Shown one piece after another: positions 51,773 through 61,043 of a stretch of 64,000 nt of DNA (position 1 is the first letter of the stretch; each line of letters begins with the position of its first letter). The DNA comes from Prolixibacteraceae bacterium. Its GTDB lineage: Bacteria; Bacteroidota; Bacteroidia; Bacteroidales; Prolixibacteraceae. The stretch spans positions 682,001 through 746,000 of the forward strand of contig CP082230.1 of assembly GCA_019856515.1 (NCBI GenBank), read 5' to 3'. The translations under genes and the position numbers were made by a program. Below the pieces are notes generated by a model. It had not been told where the DNA came from and made no database searches. It saw only the letters and a list, made by a program, of their open reading frames with translations.

Positions 51773-52816
51773 ATGTTTCCAATCGTAGACATATTCAAGA
51801 AAAACAGATGGCATTTCATTACTTGGGGCATCATATTATTTCTGAACTTATTAATTGGCAGTAATTTTGGTTGGGAATACATTCTTAAAAATGGATTAGT
51901 CAATACTATTGGTATCATGACTATTGTATATACAAACATCTATGTATTACTGCCTCGTTTTCTTAAACCAGGAGGTGTTTTTTCCATCTTATATTCTCTC
52001 CTTACCATATTCATGGTTATCGTATTTGTAATTCTATTTTGTCATATTTATGAAATCTACCTATATCCATTAATTAAAGATGAATTTTTTCATGGTGCTG
52101 AATTTAGACCAATGTTTCCAGTGTTTAAATACATGGCAATCTTTTTAATTTCACTATTCCTAAGCACTTCTATATTTATTTCATTTAAAGGTAAAGAAGC
52201 AAAAATAAAGTGGGAAAAAGTTTTATTAGAAAAAAAAGACATTGAGCTCAAATACCTTAGAGGACAAATTAATCCACACTTTCTTTTCAATACATTGAAC
52301 AACGTTTACAGCCAAGTATACATGAAAGAAGAGGGTGCAGCGGACAATATTCTTAAGCTCTCTGACATGTTACGTTATATCATCGATGATTGTGCTGAAA
52401 ATACGGTCCCACTACAAAAAGAGATCGATTATTTACACAATTTTATTGATTTTCAAAATTTAAAATCGGAAACACCTTTAAATATTTCTTTTAAAATTAA
52501 TGCCGAGAATCCAAATATTGAACTGTCACCTCTTTTATTCATTCCTATTGTAGAGAACTGTTTTAAGCATGGAAAAATTAGTTCTGATCCTGATAGTTTT
52601 GTGACGATTGATCTTCATCAAGTTGGTGATAAAATAGAATTTAAAACGGTAAATAGTATCACATCAAATAACCATGAAAATTCGGGACGTGAAGGTATTG
52701 GAATAAATAACCTACGCAAAAGACTTGAACTAGTTTACACCAAGAACCATATCTTAAACTTTAAAAAGGAAGACAATAAATTTATTGTTGAAATGATAAT
52801 CTATTTAAAATCCTAG
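51773..52816 (+). CDS. LytS-type sensor histidine kinase
   Basis: 347 residues. Four N-terminal transmembrane segments (WGIILFLNLLIGSNF, LVNTIGIMTIVYTNIYVLLP, LLTIFMVIVFVILFCHIY, MAIFLISLFLSTSIFISF), then a coiled linker, the His_kinase domain with phospho-acceptor histidine near residue 168 (GQINPHFLFNTLNNVYSQV), and an HATPase domain (LFIPIVENCFKHG, REGIGINNLRKRLELVY). No extracellular sensor domain is evident, so the signal may be sensed in the membrane. It lies 6 bp upstream of its response regulator. Confidence 0.93.
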   Translation: MFPIVDIFKKNRWHFITWGIILFLNLLIGSNFGWEYILKNGLVNTIGIMTIVYTNIYVLLPRFLKPGGVFSILYSLLTIFMVIVFVILFCHIYEIYLYPLIKDEFFHGAEFRPMFPVFKYMAIFLISLFLSTSIFISFKGKEAKIKWEKVLLEKKDIELKYLRGQINPHFLFNTLNNVYSQVYMKEEGAADNILKLSDMLRYIIDDCAENTVPLQKEIDYLHNFIDFQNLKSETPLNISFKINAENPNIELSPLLFIPIVENCFKHGKISSDPDSFVTIDLHQVGDKIEFKTVNSITSNNHENSGREGIGINNLRKRLELVYTKNHILNFKKEDNKFIVEMIIYLKS

Positions 52817-52822
52817 AAAACT

Positions 52823-53533
52823 ATGAAAAGCTGTATTATTATTGATGACGAACATCTTGCAAGAAGACTTATACAAGGATATGTTTCAAAAACCCCCAAT
52901 CTAGAAGTAAAAGAGACTTTTGATAATGCAATTGATGCCATCACATACCTACAAAGCAACACTGTTGATCTTATATTTCTTGATATTCACATGCCTAATA
53001 TTACTGGACTTGAATTTATCAAGACCATACAAGTTGATGCTTTGATTATCATCACTTCAGCCTTCTCTGAATATGCCATAGATGGATTTGATCATGATGT
53101 ATTTGATTATTTATTAAAGCCAATCGCATTTCCTAGATTCCTAAAAGCAACTACCAAAGCTTTAGAATTTATTGAAGCCAATCCTGAAGGAAAACCGATT
53201 GAAGAGAATATTATTCAGAAGACACAAAAAGATTACCTTACAATAAAAGCAGACCATAGATTGTACAAGATAAATTTTAACGATATAATTTTTATTGAAG
53301 GTCAACGTGAATATGTTACTTTTCACACAAAAAAAAGGAAAGTAACAGCATACTACTCTTTAAAATCTCTCATTGAGACACTCCCAGCAGATCAGTTTAT
53401 TAGAATCCACAAATCTTATATTGTATCCATCCCCTCTATTGAAACTCTTGAGGGGAACATGCTTGAAGTAGGTGGTCAGAAACTTCCCATTGGAAAAAGT
53501 TATAAATCATCAGTAATGGATATCTTCCAATAA
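52823..53533 (+). CDS. LytTR-family response regulator
   Basis: 236 residues. Receiver domain (IIIDDEHLARRLI, phospho-acceptor Asp54 in LIFLDIHMP, the conserved Thr/Ser position in IITSAFSEYA, and KP in LLKPIAF) joined to a C-terminal LytTR DNA-binding domain (LTIKADHRLYKINFNDIIFIEGQREYV, IRIHKSYIVSI, LPIGKSYKSSV). Paired with the preceding kinase. The divergent RND operon is a natural candidate target, by position only. Confidence 0.93.
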   Translation: MKSCIIIDDEHLARRLIQGYVSKTPNLEVKETFDNAIDAITYLQSNTVDLIFLDIHMPNITGLEFIKTIQVDALIIITSAFSEYAIDGFDHDVFDYLLKPIAFPRFLKATTKALEFIEANPEGKPIEENIIQKTQKDYLTIKADHRLYKINFNDIIFIEGQREYVTFHTKKRKVTAYYSLKSLIETLPADQFIRIHKSYIVSIPSIETLEGNMLEVGGQKLPIGKSYKSSVMDIFQ

Positions 53534-53551
53534 ATTAAACTTTTTATCCGT

Positions 53552-53580
53552 GCTTATTGTTTTTATAAAAAACAATAAGC
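53552..53580. promoter_or_regulatory. Perfect 13-bp hairpin abutting the SDR start codon
   Basis: GCTTATTGTTTTT (53552-53564) and AAAAACAATAAGC (53568-53580) pair perfectly around a 3-nt loop and end 2 nt before the ATG at 53583. It lacks a following T-tract, so it is not a standard terminator. It would cover the ribosome landing site of the SDR gene if cotranscribed with the response regulator. Confidence 0.65.
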
Positions 53581-53582
53581 GT

Positions 53583-54191
53583 ATGAAAGTTTTAGTTATT
53601 GGAGCACACGGACTTATTGGACGTGAAGTAGTAGCATTATTGTCCAAGACTCCTAAATACGAAGTTATCGAAGTAGGACACTCTAAAGGACATTTAAAAG
53701 TAGATATAACAAGCCCGAATAGTATCGCGGGTCTTTTTGAGCACATCGGAAATGTAGATGCAATTATCTCGACAGCAGGAAGAGCTCACTTAGGAACCTT
53801 CGAACTACTTAGTGAAGAAGATTTTTGGTTATCAATTCACAACAAACTTATGGGACAAGTCAATCTAATAAGATATGGCTATCAATTCCTAAATCCAGAA
53901 GGAATGATCATATTGTCTAGTGGAGTACTTGCCAAAGAACCAATGTATGGCACTAGCTCTGTTTCAATGGCCAATGCTGCAATCAATGGTTTTGTAAAAG
54001 CAGTCGCATTAGAAACAATAAAAGGGCATAAAGTTAATGTCGTTTCCCCTCCATTTGTCAAAGAAACTATGGAAATTCTTAACATGGATAGTAGTAAAGG
54101 AACACCTGCTAAAGATGTGGCTTTGATCTATAAAAAATGTTTAGAAGACAATCACACAGGTAAAGTATATGATGTAAGAAAATATATATAA
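53583..54191 (+). CDS. Short-chain dehydrogenase/reductase
   Basis: About 202 residues; the ATG at 53583 begins MKVLVIGAHGLIGREVV. The Rossmann motif is GxxGxxG-like (GAHGLIG), with DAIISTAGRAHLG (NAG-type motif variant STAG), then ILSSGVLAKEPMYGTSSVSMANAAINGFVKA. The catalytic Ser is present (LSSG). The YxxxK motif is altered: YGTSS occurs without the matching lysine, and S-V-S-M replaces the usual Tyr region. It may therefore be a divergent or non-redox SDR. Same strand as the response regulator, 49 bp downstream. Confidence 0.8.
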   Translation: MKVLVIGAHGLIGREVVALLSKTPKYEVIEVGHSKGHLKVDITSPNSIAGLFEHIGNVDAIISTAGRAHLGTFELLSEEDFWLSIHNKLMGQVNLIRYGYQFLNPEGMIILSSGVLAKEPMYGTSSVSMANAAINGFVKAVALETIKGHKVNVVSPPFVKETMEILNMDSSKGTPAKDVALIYKKCLEDNHTGKVYDVRKYI

Positions 54192-54199
54192 ACAATATG

Positions 54200-54234
54200 A
54201 AAGAGCTGCATCAGAAAGGTGCAGCTCTTTTATT
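54200..54234. terminator. Terminator between the SDR gene and yaaA
   Basis: AAAGAGCTGCA / TGCAGCTCTTT perfect 11-bp stem, 9-nt loop, T4 tail; convergent genes, so probably used from both sides. Confidence 0.85.
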
Positions 54235-54243
54235 ATTTCTAGA

Positions 54244-55017
54244 CTAATGATCTCTCACAAATATAGGCCTATCAAGTGTAGACATCTCCTTGTTGTAATA
54301 ATATCCAGCTGCATTAAAACAAGTTAGCCCCTCTTCATCACAAATATTGTTCTCCACGATATATCTTGCCATCAAACCCCTAGCTTTTTTTGCCCAAAAT
54401 GCAACTACTTTATATTTATCTCCTTTAAGATCTTTAAATTCAGGGGTTATAACCTTCGCATCAACCTTCTTAAAATCTATTGACTTTGCATATTCAGCAC
54501 TTGCTAAATTAATCAAAATACCATCCTTATCGCTAGAAAGCTCCTGATTTAGAATATTTGTATTCTTCAGCTTCCAATAAGCATATAGGTTCTTATACTG
54601 ATCAAAAGAAAATTTAGTCCCCATCTCTAATCTATAAGCATGAATAAGATCAGACGGATGAAGATATCCGTATAGCCCTGAAAGAATACGAATGGTGTCT
54701 ACAGCTCTACAAACAGCATCATTCGACAGAGAAGAGACATCTAAATTCGTATAAACCTCTCCTCTAAATGCCCATAGAGCACAATGAAGTTTGTTTCGAT
54801 CATCTCCTTCATCCCAAGTTTGAAATCGCTCATAATTGAGTGTCGCTAAATCCGTACTTATTGACATTAACAATTTCAATTTTTCTATAGACAACCCTTG
54901 TAGTTTATGAACAATTGCATTTGCATCTTTTTCAAAAACAGGACATTGCTGCTTTACAAAAGATGGAACTGATTGATCAAAATCAATCTTCTTCGCAGGA
55001 GATAGTAATACTTTCAT
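54244..55017 (-). CDS. yaaA: YaaA family peroxide-stress protein (UPF0246)
   Basis: 257 residues. YaaA lowers free intracellular iron during peroxide stress in E. coli and has a DNA-binding-like fold. The N-terminal LLSPAKKIDF, the GLYGYLHPSDLIHAYRLEMGTK block, INLASAEYAKSIDF, and FWAKKARGLMARYIVEN are all diagnostic. Complete and of normal length. It lies 13 bp after topB on the same strand. Confidence 0.93.
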   Translation of the reverse strand: MKVLLSPAKKIDFDQSVPSFVKQQCPVFEKDANAIVHKLQGLSIEKLKLLMSISTDLATLNYERFQTWDEGDDRNKLHCALWAFRGEVYTNLDVSSLSNDAVCRAVDTIRILSGLYGYLHPSDLIHAYRLEMGTKFSFDQYKNLYAYWKLKNTNILNQELSSDKDGILINLASAEYAKSIDFKKVDAKVITPEFKDLKGDKYKVVAFWAKKARGLMARYIVENNICDEEGLTCFNAAGYYYNKEMSTLDRPIFVRDH

Positions 55018-55030
55018 AAATGCATGTTTT

Positions 55031-57388
55031 TTAATCTTTTCGCTGTACCATCACACGATAGTCACTATCTAACAACAAGTAACCATCAAACTTATTCTGA
55101 TTGACATCAACAAATCCCTTAATCAAAGGACTCTTCCCCTTCTTTATCAAGGTACTAAACTGTGTATCGGTCAACTTTTTTCCACTTATTTCAAAAGGAA
55201 CGATAAAACGACATCCTTCATTATATCCTTCACACCCATATGCACTCTTGCCTTTAATCATTTTACGGGTTTTACACTTAGGACATACCCAAACATCTTC
55301 CTCTTTCCTTTCGATAACAACCTTATTTTGATTGTTTAATACTAAATAGCCCGAATATTTACTACCACTTTCACCTTTAAAAGAGGAGATTAAACCACTT
55401 CTCTTTTTCAAAATAAAAGTCTCCATCTGTTTCTGGGTAATCTTAGCACTATCCATAACAAAAGGTAAAATAAAATGACATCCATCTTTATGACAAGAGC
55501 ATCCCCATGCGCTTTTCCCCTTTAGGATATCTCCTTTCTTACATATTGGACATAAATATTTAGATGGACTTACACTCTTTTTTTCCTTTTTAGACTCAGA
55601 CTTCAACTCTTTCTCATCGACAATATGAATAACCTTTGATTCACCAAACTTCACTGCTTGGATTGTATCCCAAACCATTTTTCTCATTTCCATCAAAAAA
55701 ATAGAAGGATCATAATTTCCCAACTCAATATCCCGAAGTTTCTTCTCCCAAGCTCCTGTCAATTCGGCGGATTTTAACAATTGGTTCTCAATCGTATTAA
55801 TCAGATCAACACCAGTTTGACTTGCCATGACTCTTTTTTTATCTCGATAAATATATTTTCTACGAAATAACGTCTCAATAATATTAGCTCTTGTAGAAGG
55901 ACGACCAATTCCATTCTCTTTCATTAAATCCCTTAACTCCTCGTCATCAACACTCTTTCCTGCTGTCTCCATCGCTCTTAACAGGGAGGCTTCGGTGAAA
56001 TATTTTGGCGGCTGTGTCTCCTTTTCTAATAAATCAGGGACATGTGATCCTTTTTCCCCTTTCTCAAAGACAGGCAAAGCTTTATCATCTTTACTCGTCC
56101 CCTTTGGAAAAAGAACTCGCCATCCAGGTTTCAATATCTGCTTACCAGTAGTTTTAAACTCCACCTTATTCACAACACCTTCGACAGTAGTATTCGAAAT
56201 CTCACAATCAGGATAAAAAACTGATATAAATCGTAATGAAACCATATGATATACTAGCTTTTCCTCCTTTGTTAGTGCTGATGGATATACTCCAGTTGGA
56301 ATAATTGCATGGTGATCTGTAATCTTTTTATCATCAAAGACCTTCTTTGACTTACGATAAGGTTTACCTACCAATGGTGCAATCTGTGAAGCATACACTT
56401 TCTCCATATTACCCATTATCGAAGGTATCTTCTTATATATATCATTAGATAAAAAAGTAGTATCAACACGTGGATAGGTTGTAAGCTTTTTCTCATAAAG
56501 AGACTGAATGTACCTTAAAGTTTCTTCTGCAGTAAATCCATATTTCTTGTTACACTCCACCTGTAACAAAGTTAGATCAAACAACTTTGGAGGATGCTCC
56601 TTCCCTTTCTTTGTTTCAATATTAGTTACTTCAAAAGGAAAACCCTTTATCTCATCTAACTTTTGTATTGCATCTTCTTTTTTTTCAAAACGTCCACTCT
56701 TAACATTAAATACCGCATCTCTATAAGTAGTCTTCAACTCCCAAAACGGACTAGGTTCAAATTCCGTGATCTCCTTATGTCTAGAGACAACCAAAGCAAG
56801 TGTTGGTGTCTGAACACGACCAATAGACAAAACACCTTGACCTTGCCCAAACTTTAATGTATAAGCACGTGTGGCATTCATTCCTAAAAGCCAATCACCA
56901 ACAGCCCTTGCCATTCCTGCCTTGTACAATGGATCAAAATCATTACCATCTTTAAGATTTGAAAAACCTTCTCTTATGGCCTCTTCTGTCAATGAGGAAA
57001 TCCACAATCTTTTTAAAGGTGCTTTAGACTTTGCTTTATGCAGCACCCAACGTTGAATCAACTCCCCCTCCTGTCCTGCATCACCACAATTAATAACCTC
57101 TTCAGCATTTTTAACCAACGACTCAATCACATTAAACTGTTTCTGAACCCCGGAGTTATCAATCACTTTAATACCAAACTTTAAAGGCATCATTGGCAGA
57201 GTTGCTAAGTGCCACCGTTTCCAAGTAATATCATAATCATGCGGTTCTTTTAGAGTACACAAATGACCAAAAGTCCACGTTACTTGATAACCATTTCCTT
57301 CAAAATAACCATCACGTCTCGAATTCGCACCCAAAATAATAGCAATTTCTTTTGCTACACTAGGTTTCTCGGCAATACAAATCTTCAC
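55031..57388 (-). CDS. topB: DNA topoisomerase III (type IA)
   Basis: 785 residues. N-terminal Toprim domain (CIAEKPSVAKEIAIILG, INCGDAGQEGELI with the acidic metal residues), then the type IA core (LSIGRVQTPTLALVV, the active-site tyrosine in LTTYPRVDTTFLS, ENGIGRPSTRANIIETL). The C-terminus has two zinc-ribbon-like units with the same layout: CPICKKGDILKGKSAWGCSC and CPKCKTRKMIKGKSAYGCEG. RVD replaces the common RTD after the tyrosine, as in many Bacteroidota homologues. It decatenates replication intermediates. Cotranscribed with yaaA. Confidence 0.95.
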   Translation of the reverse strand: MKICIAEKPSVAKEIAIILGANSRRDGYFEGNGYQVTWTFGHLCTLKEPHDYDITWKRWHLATLPMMPLKFGIKVIDNSGVQKQFNVIESLVKNAEEVINCGDAGQEGELIQRWVLHKAKSKAPLKRLWISSLTEEAIREGFSNLKDGNDFDPLYKAGMARAVGDWLLGMNATRAYTLKFGQGQGVLSIGRVQTPTLALVVSRHKEITEFEPSPFWELKTTYRDAVFNVKSGRFEKKEDAIQKLDEIKGFPFEVTNIETKKGKEHPPKLFDLTLLQVECNKKYGFTAEETLRYIQSLYEKKLTTYPRVDTTFLSNDIYKKIPSIMGNMEKVYASQIAPLVGKPYRKSKKVFDDKKITDHHAIIPTGVYPSALTKEEKLVYHMVSLRFISVFYPDCEISNTTVEGVVNKVEFKTTGKQILKPGWRVLFPKGTSKDDKALPVFEKGEKGSHVPDLLEKETQPPKYFTEASLLRAMETAGKSVDDEELRDLMKENGIGRPSTRANIIETLFRRKYIYRDKKRVMASQTGVDLINTIENQLLKSAELTGAWEKKLRDIELGNYDPSIFLMEMRKMVWDTIQAVKFGESKVIHIVDEKELKSESKKEKKSVSPSKYLCPICKKGDILKGKSAWGCSCHKDGCHFILPFVMDSAKITQKQMETFILKKRSGLISSFKGESGSKYSGYLVLNNQNKVVIERKEEDVWVCPKCKTRKMIKGKSAYGCEGYNEGCRFIVPFEISGKKLTDTQFSTLIKKGKSPLIKGFVDVNQNKFDGYLLLDSDYRVMVQRKD

Positions 57389-57409
57389 TATATTAGTCTG
57401 TTTTATATT

Positions 57410-57988
57410 CTAAAGTTCTTCAAAATCTACATCATCAATATTCCGATTAGCTCTTTTCTTGTAGGTACGATTAACTTGAAAGTACAACAACAATTCATTA
57501 ATGCCATACACCATTAATACCAATCCTACAATAAAAACAACCCCACGCATTAAAGCCGTTGGAATAAGCAGCAAATATAAGCCAATTCCAAAAACTAATA
57601 TAGCTGTCACAAGATAAATCTTTGATGGAGCCATATACTTGGCTGTCTGAAAATAACTAACCATTTGTCGTATTCCCATAAGCAAAAATCCAATTCCAAC
57701 AATGATAGAAAAAAGCTCTGTAAGCTGAACAGGAAATAATACTAATAATAAACCTATAAGCATACTGATAAAAGATTCTGTATGTAGGAAACTACGAAAT
57801 GGCGTACTCATCTTTTTAGAGGTAATAACTAAACCAGACAACCCTATAAGTAGAAAGATTGCCCCCAAACAAATCAATATCAATTTGGCTGTTATTCCTG
57901 GAACGAACAACATAACACCTCCAAAAACAAGGCCCAATATTCCTCTCAACAAGTTTCGACGATGTTGTACTAAGTGAAAATGTTTCAT
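57410..57988 (-). CDS. HdeD/DUF308 family membrane protein
   Basis: About 192 residues with six transmembrane helices in three pairs, rich in Gly and Leu (LRGILGLVFGGVMLFVPGI, LILICLGAIFLLIGLSGLVI, SMLIGLLLVLFPVQLTELFSIIVGIGFLLMGI, LVTAILVFGIGLYLLLIPTALMRGVVFIVGLVLMVYGI). This matches DUF308/HdeD. The start is placed at ATG 57988 (MKHFHLVQ); the TTG at 58012 would add eight residues. The family role (acid stress in E. coli) is not known here. It lies between the SLC13 gene and topB on one strand. Confidence 0.85.
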   Translation of the reverse strand: MKHFHLVQHRRNLLRGILGLVFGGVMLFVPGITAKLILICLGAIFLLIGLSGLVITSKKMSTPFRSFLHTESFISMLIGLLLVLFPVQLTELFSIIVGIGFLLMGIRQMVSYFQTAKYMAPSKIYLVTAILVFGIGLYLLLIPTALMRGVVFIVGLVLMVYGINELLLYFQVNRTYKKRANRNIDDVDFEEL

Positions 57989-58024
57989 AGTATATAAACT
58001 TTTCAAATTCAACGATTAAGTAAT

Positions 58025-59803
58025 CTAAAAATAGGTAAAATAGAGCACAATAACGGTCACAATAAGATATAAAAATGTTAATGGAAAACCGATTTTTGTA
58101 AAATCCTTAAATGAATATCCTCCAGGCCCATAAACCATTAGGTTCGTTTGATATCCAATTGGAGTCATAAAATTAGCTGCGGATGCAAATGCTACCAATA
58201 ATACTAATGGTTCAGGTGGTATATGTAAATTCTTTGATATGGTTAAAACAATCGGAAAGACAAGTGCCACAGCAGCCTTATTTGTAATTAAATTAGCCAT
58301 TAATGATGTCACCAAATATATTCCAAAAAGCAAGCCTAGAACTCCTAAGGGCATAAACAAAGTAATGATAGATTGAGCAATCATGGTTGCAACTCCTGTT
58401 TTGGTCATCGCAACTCCTAATGCTAATGCTAAAGATATAATCATTGCTAGATTTAAATCAAGGCTCTTGTAAATATCCTTTGGCGAACATATCCCCATTA
58501 TATTCATACCAACAAGTAAGAACAATAATGAGGTAAAGAGTGGTACAATACGAAATACAGACAACAGTATCGATGCGATTAATCCTACAAACATTATCAC
58601 ACTCTTAAAAGATGAAATTTTACGGTTCTCAATTACTTGAGTTATCAAGAAAAAATCTTGAGTATTTCTTGATAAACGAACAAAATTCTGTCCAGCATAA
58701 AGAAGCAAAGCATCTCCAGCTTTTAACTTCTCATAAGTGATTTGCCCTGTAATCCTCTCTCCATTACGATGAACAGCAATAACTGCCGCATCAAATTTCA
58801 TTCTAAAGTTTGCCTCTAAAACGGTCTTTCCAATTAATGTAGAGTTATGAGAAATTACAATCTCTATAACTTGCGTATATTTCCTTGCCAACAATCCTTC
58901 GGCACCTGGAAAAGTTAAACCAGAATCGGATTGTGTTATCAAACTTGCAATCGTCTCTGTATCTCCAGCAAAAGTCAATTGATCATCTGTCATTATCTGA
59001 GTCTGAGGTGATATCGCTGACAAATGTTTATCACCACGAACAATCTCTACCATATACAGACCTCGCAAGTTTTGTAATCGATCATCCTCTAAACGCTTTC
59101 CAACCAATGGTGATCCCTCGTTTACAACTGCCTGTAATAAGTAATCCCTATTAGAGTGATTAAAATCGGCCATTGCATCCTTTTTATCAGGCAACAATCT
59201 TCGAGAGAAGAAGACTAAATATATTATACCTACGACAATCATAGGTACACCAACTAGGCTAAAATCAAACATTTCCAATGGAGCCAATCCAGGAAGAATT
59301 GTCTGTTCCGACAAGAGTCCATTAACAATCAAATTAGTAGAAGTCCCAATAAGTGTAGCACATCCACCAAGTATTGCTGCATAAGATAATGGGATAAGTA
59401 ATTTTGACGACGAAACATTATTTCGGCGACTCCAACTATCTACATATGGCATCATTATAGCAACCAAAGGTGTATTATTAAAAAAAGCAGACATCGTTGA
59501 GACAACTAAAGTCATACGAAACACAAAGCTTTTATAGCTATGACATGATCGAAAGACCCAATCAAAAAACTTCTCTATGGCTGAACTTTTACGGATCACA
59601 TCTCCTATTAATAATAAAAGAAGAATAACTGCAATCTGCTCATTTGCAAAACCAGCCATAATCTCCTTGGGAGTCAAAATCCCACTTATAGCAAGTACAC
59701 TGACCCCAATTAAGAAGGTAAATGATGGCCCAGTCCACTCAAAATACAGTGAGAGAACTATAAACAGCAGTACGATAAAAACTATGACAACTTGAGTAAT
59801 CAA
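58025..59803 (-). CDS. SLC13/DASS family transporter with two RCK_C (TrkA-C) domains
   Basis: 592 residues. Membrane halves of the citrate/sulfate-permease type are split by a cytosolic insert of two TrkA-C domains (residues ~205-375: GSPLVGKRLEDDRLQNLRGLYMVEIVRGD and STLIGKTVLEANFRMKFDAAVIAVHRNGE). DASS signature motifs: FFNNTPLVAIMMPYV with ATLIGTSTNLIVNGLL in the first half, and LITNKAAVALVFPI with FMTPIGYQTNLMVYGPGGY in the second (SNT-like NTN/TNL motifs). It probably imports sulfate, a dicarboxylate or another anion with Na+. The RCK_C domains suggest ligand control. Confidence 0.88.
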   Translation of the reverse strand: MITQVVIVFIVLLFIVLSLYFEWTGPSFTFLIGVSVLAISGILTPKEIMAGFANEQIAVILLLLLIGDVIRKSSAIEKFFDWVFRSCHSYKSFVFRMTLVVSTMSAFFNNTPLVAIMMPYVDSWSRRNNVSSSKLLIPLSYAAILGGCATLIGTSTNLIVNGLLSEQTILPGLAPLEMFDFSLVGVPMIVVGIIYLVFFSRRLLPDKKDAMADFNHSNRDYLLQAVVNEGSPLVGKRLEDDRLQNLRGLYMVEIVRGDKHLSAISPQTQIMTDDQLTFAGDTETIASLITQSDSGLTFPGAEGLLARKYTQVIEIVISHNSTLIGKTVLEANFRMKFDAAVIAVHRNGERITGQITYEKLKAGDALLLYAGQNFVRLSRNTQDFFLITQVIENRKISSFKSVIMFVGLIASILLSVFRIVPLFTSLLFLLVGMNIMGICSPKDIYKSLDLNLAMIISLALALGVAMTKTGVATMIAQSIITLFMPLGVLGLLFGIYLVTSLMANLITNKAAVALVFPIVLTISKNLHIPPEPLVLLVAFASAANFMTPIGYQTNLMVYGPGGYSFKDFTKIGFPLTFLYLIVTVIVLYFTYF

Positions 59804-59945
59804 TAAAACACCTTTTTAATAAACACTAGTAATAACGAAGATAATACTTTTTATTCCTCTTAAGAAATTAAATCAAACAAAGAAGACCACATAAACTCTT
59901 CACATCTATGCAGTCTCTAGTCACATATACAACGATCTCAACAGC

Positions 59946-60569
59946 TTACAGGAATTTCCACCCGACTGAGAAAGTTATCATATTTGATTTTTGATCAAAC
60001 GAGATATCCCCTATTCCACCATCGACATTTGACAAACCCCACTCATAACGAGCATCAATTGTAAACAGAGCAATATCAACACCAACACCTAATTGGTATC
60101 CCCAATCCATCCCTGAAGGATCAGTGGCACTTCCAAGAGAAGGGTCTGACACTTTTACATTACTATTGGTATTAAAAATCATTACAGGACCTGTAAAAGC
60201 TTGCACTTTAAACATTGGAAATTTCAAAAACCTATAACCAATAAGAATTGGCACGTTAATAGTTTTAAAATCTACTTCATAATCAACTTTTGATCCATCT
60301 GAGAGATCTAACGTTGTTTCACCTTTCTTACTTTGAAAATACAACTCTGGCTGAATGAAGAACTTTTTCATATGAATACGTGAATAAAAGCCAATCAAAT
60401 AACCTGAATTATTCGACGGACTATAATCAGAAATATCAGTTGAAAAGTTATCCGTAGTCACTTTAGATGAATTCCATCCAGCTTTTAAACCAATATCAAA
60501 AGGCAACACCTGTGCAAAGGCTCCCAATGAAACACTCAATAATAATACAATTAAGAAGACTCTTTTCAT
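59946..60569 (-). CDS. Outer-membrane beta-barrel protein (PorT/OMP_b-brl-like)
   Basis: 207 residues with a signal peptide (ending SLGAFAQ). An eight-stranded-type barrel: alternating strands such as DIGLKAGWNSSKV, SGYLIGFYSRIHMKKFFIQPELYFQSKKG, VPILIGYRF, WGYQLGVGVDIALFTIDARYEWGLSNV, and a terminal strand ending VGWKFL. It matches the general porin-family/PorT-like class common in Bacteroidota; specific PorT identity is not supported. Monocistronic. Confidence 0.8.
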   Translation of the reverse strand: MKRVFLIVLLLSVSLGAFAQVLPFDIGLKAGWNSSKVTTDNFSTDISDYSPSNNSGYLIGFYSRIHMKKFFIQPELYFQSKKGETTLDLSDGSKVDYEVDFKTINVPILIGYRFLKFPMFKVQAFTGPVMIFNTNSNVKVSDPSLGSATDPSGMDWGYQLGVGVDIALFTIDARYEWGLSNVDGGIGDISFDQKSNMITFSVGWKFL

Positions 60570-60799
60570 AACTCTTTTTTTTATCGTTAAACGAAATGAA
60601 GTGACCCTCTTACTTCTGTAATACCTTCCTAAATACGATCAGATCATTTACTACAATCTCATTTACAATAAAACTAATAGTGTTATCATTTTGTTCACTT
60701 CATCACATATATAAATTAAGTTATTTAACATCACGCAGATGACAAACAAAAAAAGTATATTTAAAGCAAGACAATTATTAAAACTAAATCAATTCCATT

Positions 60800-60994
60800 A
60801 TGAAAAATCACCATTGCCCTAATTACAAATTTCGTAAAACGTATGACAAATCACCCAAATCCATCCTTGGAAGAATTTGGAAATGGCACACAAACTTTTG
60901 TCCTGGATGGAAAGCTTATACTGCATCCTTAAATGACACAGAAAGAAGAGAATTAGAACAGAGGTATAATCTTAAACACGATCCTTCAATATAG
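60800..60994 (+). CDS. Small conserved Bacteroidota protein of unknown function
   Basis: 64 residues with a CP-x(n)-YDKSPKSILGRIWKWHTNFCPGWKAYTASL core. The paired CP and CPGW motifs and the dense aromatic/basic run suggest a small folded, possibly metal-binding or nucleic-acid-binding protein. I recognise the pattern as a conserved small hypothetical of the phylum but know no function. No signal peptide. It has a perfect 14-bp-stem terminator that runs into the 3' end of the convergent AraC gene. Confidence 0.75.
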   Translation: MKNHHCPNYKFRKTYDKSPKSILGRIWKWHTNFCPGWKAYTASLNDTERRELEQRYNLKHDPSI

Positions 60995-61008
60995 AATAAC
61001 TTATAATC

Positions 61009-61043
61009 AACAGAAGAAGAATATCACTTATTCTTCTTCTGTT
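61009..61043. terminator. Terminator overlapping the 3' end of the AraC gene
   Basis: AACAGAAGAAGAAT (61009-61022) and ATTCTTCTTCTGTT (61030-61043) form a perfect 14-bp stem with a 7-nt loop. The right arm encodes the last residues of the convergent AraC protein. Confidence 0.75.
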
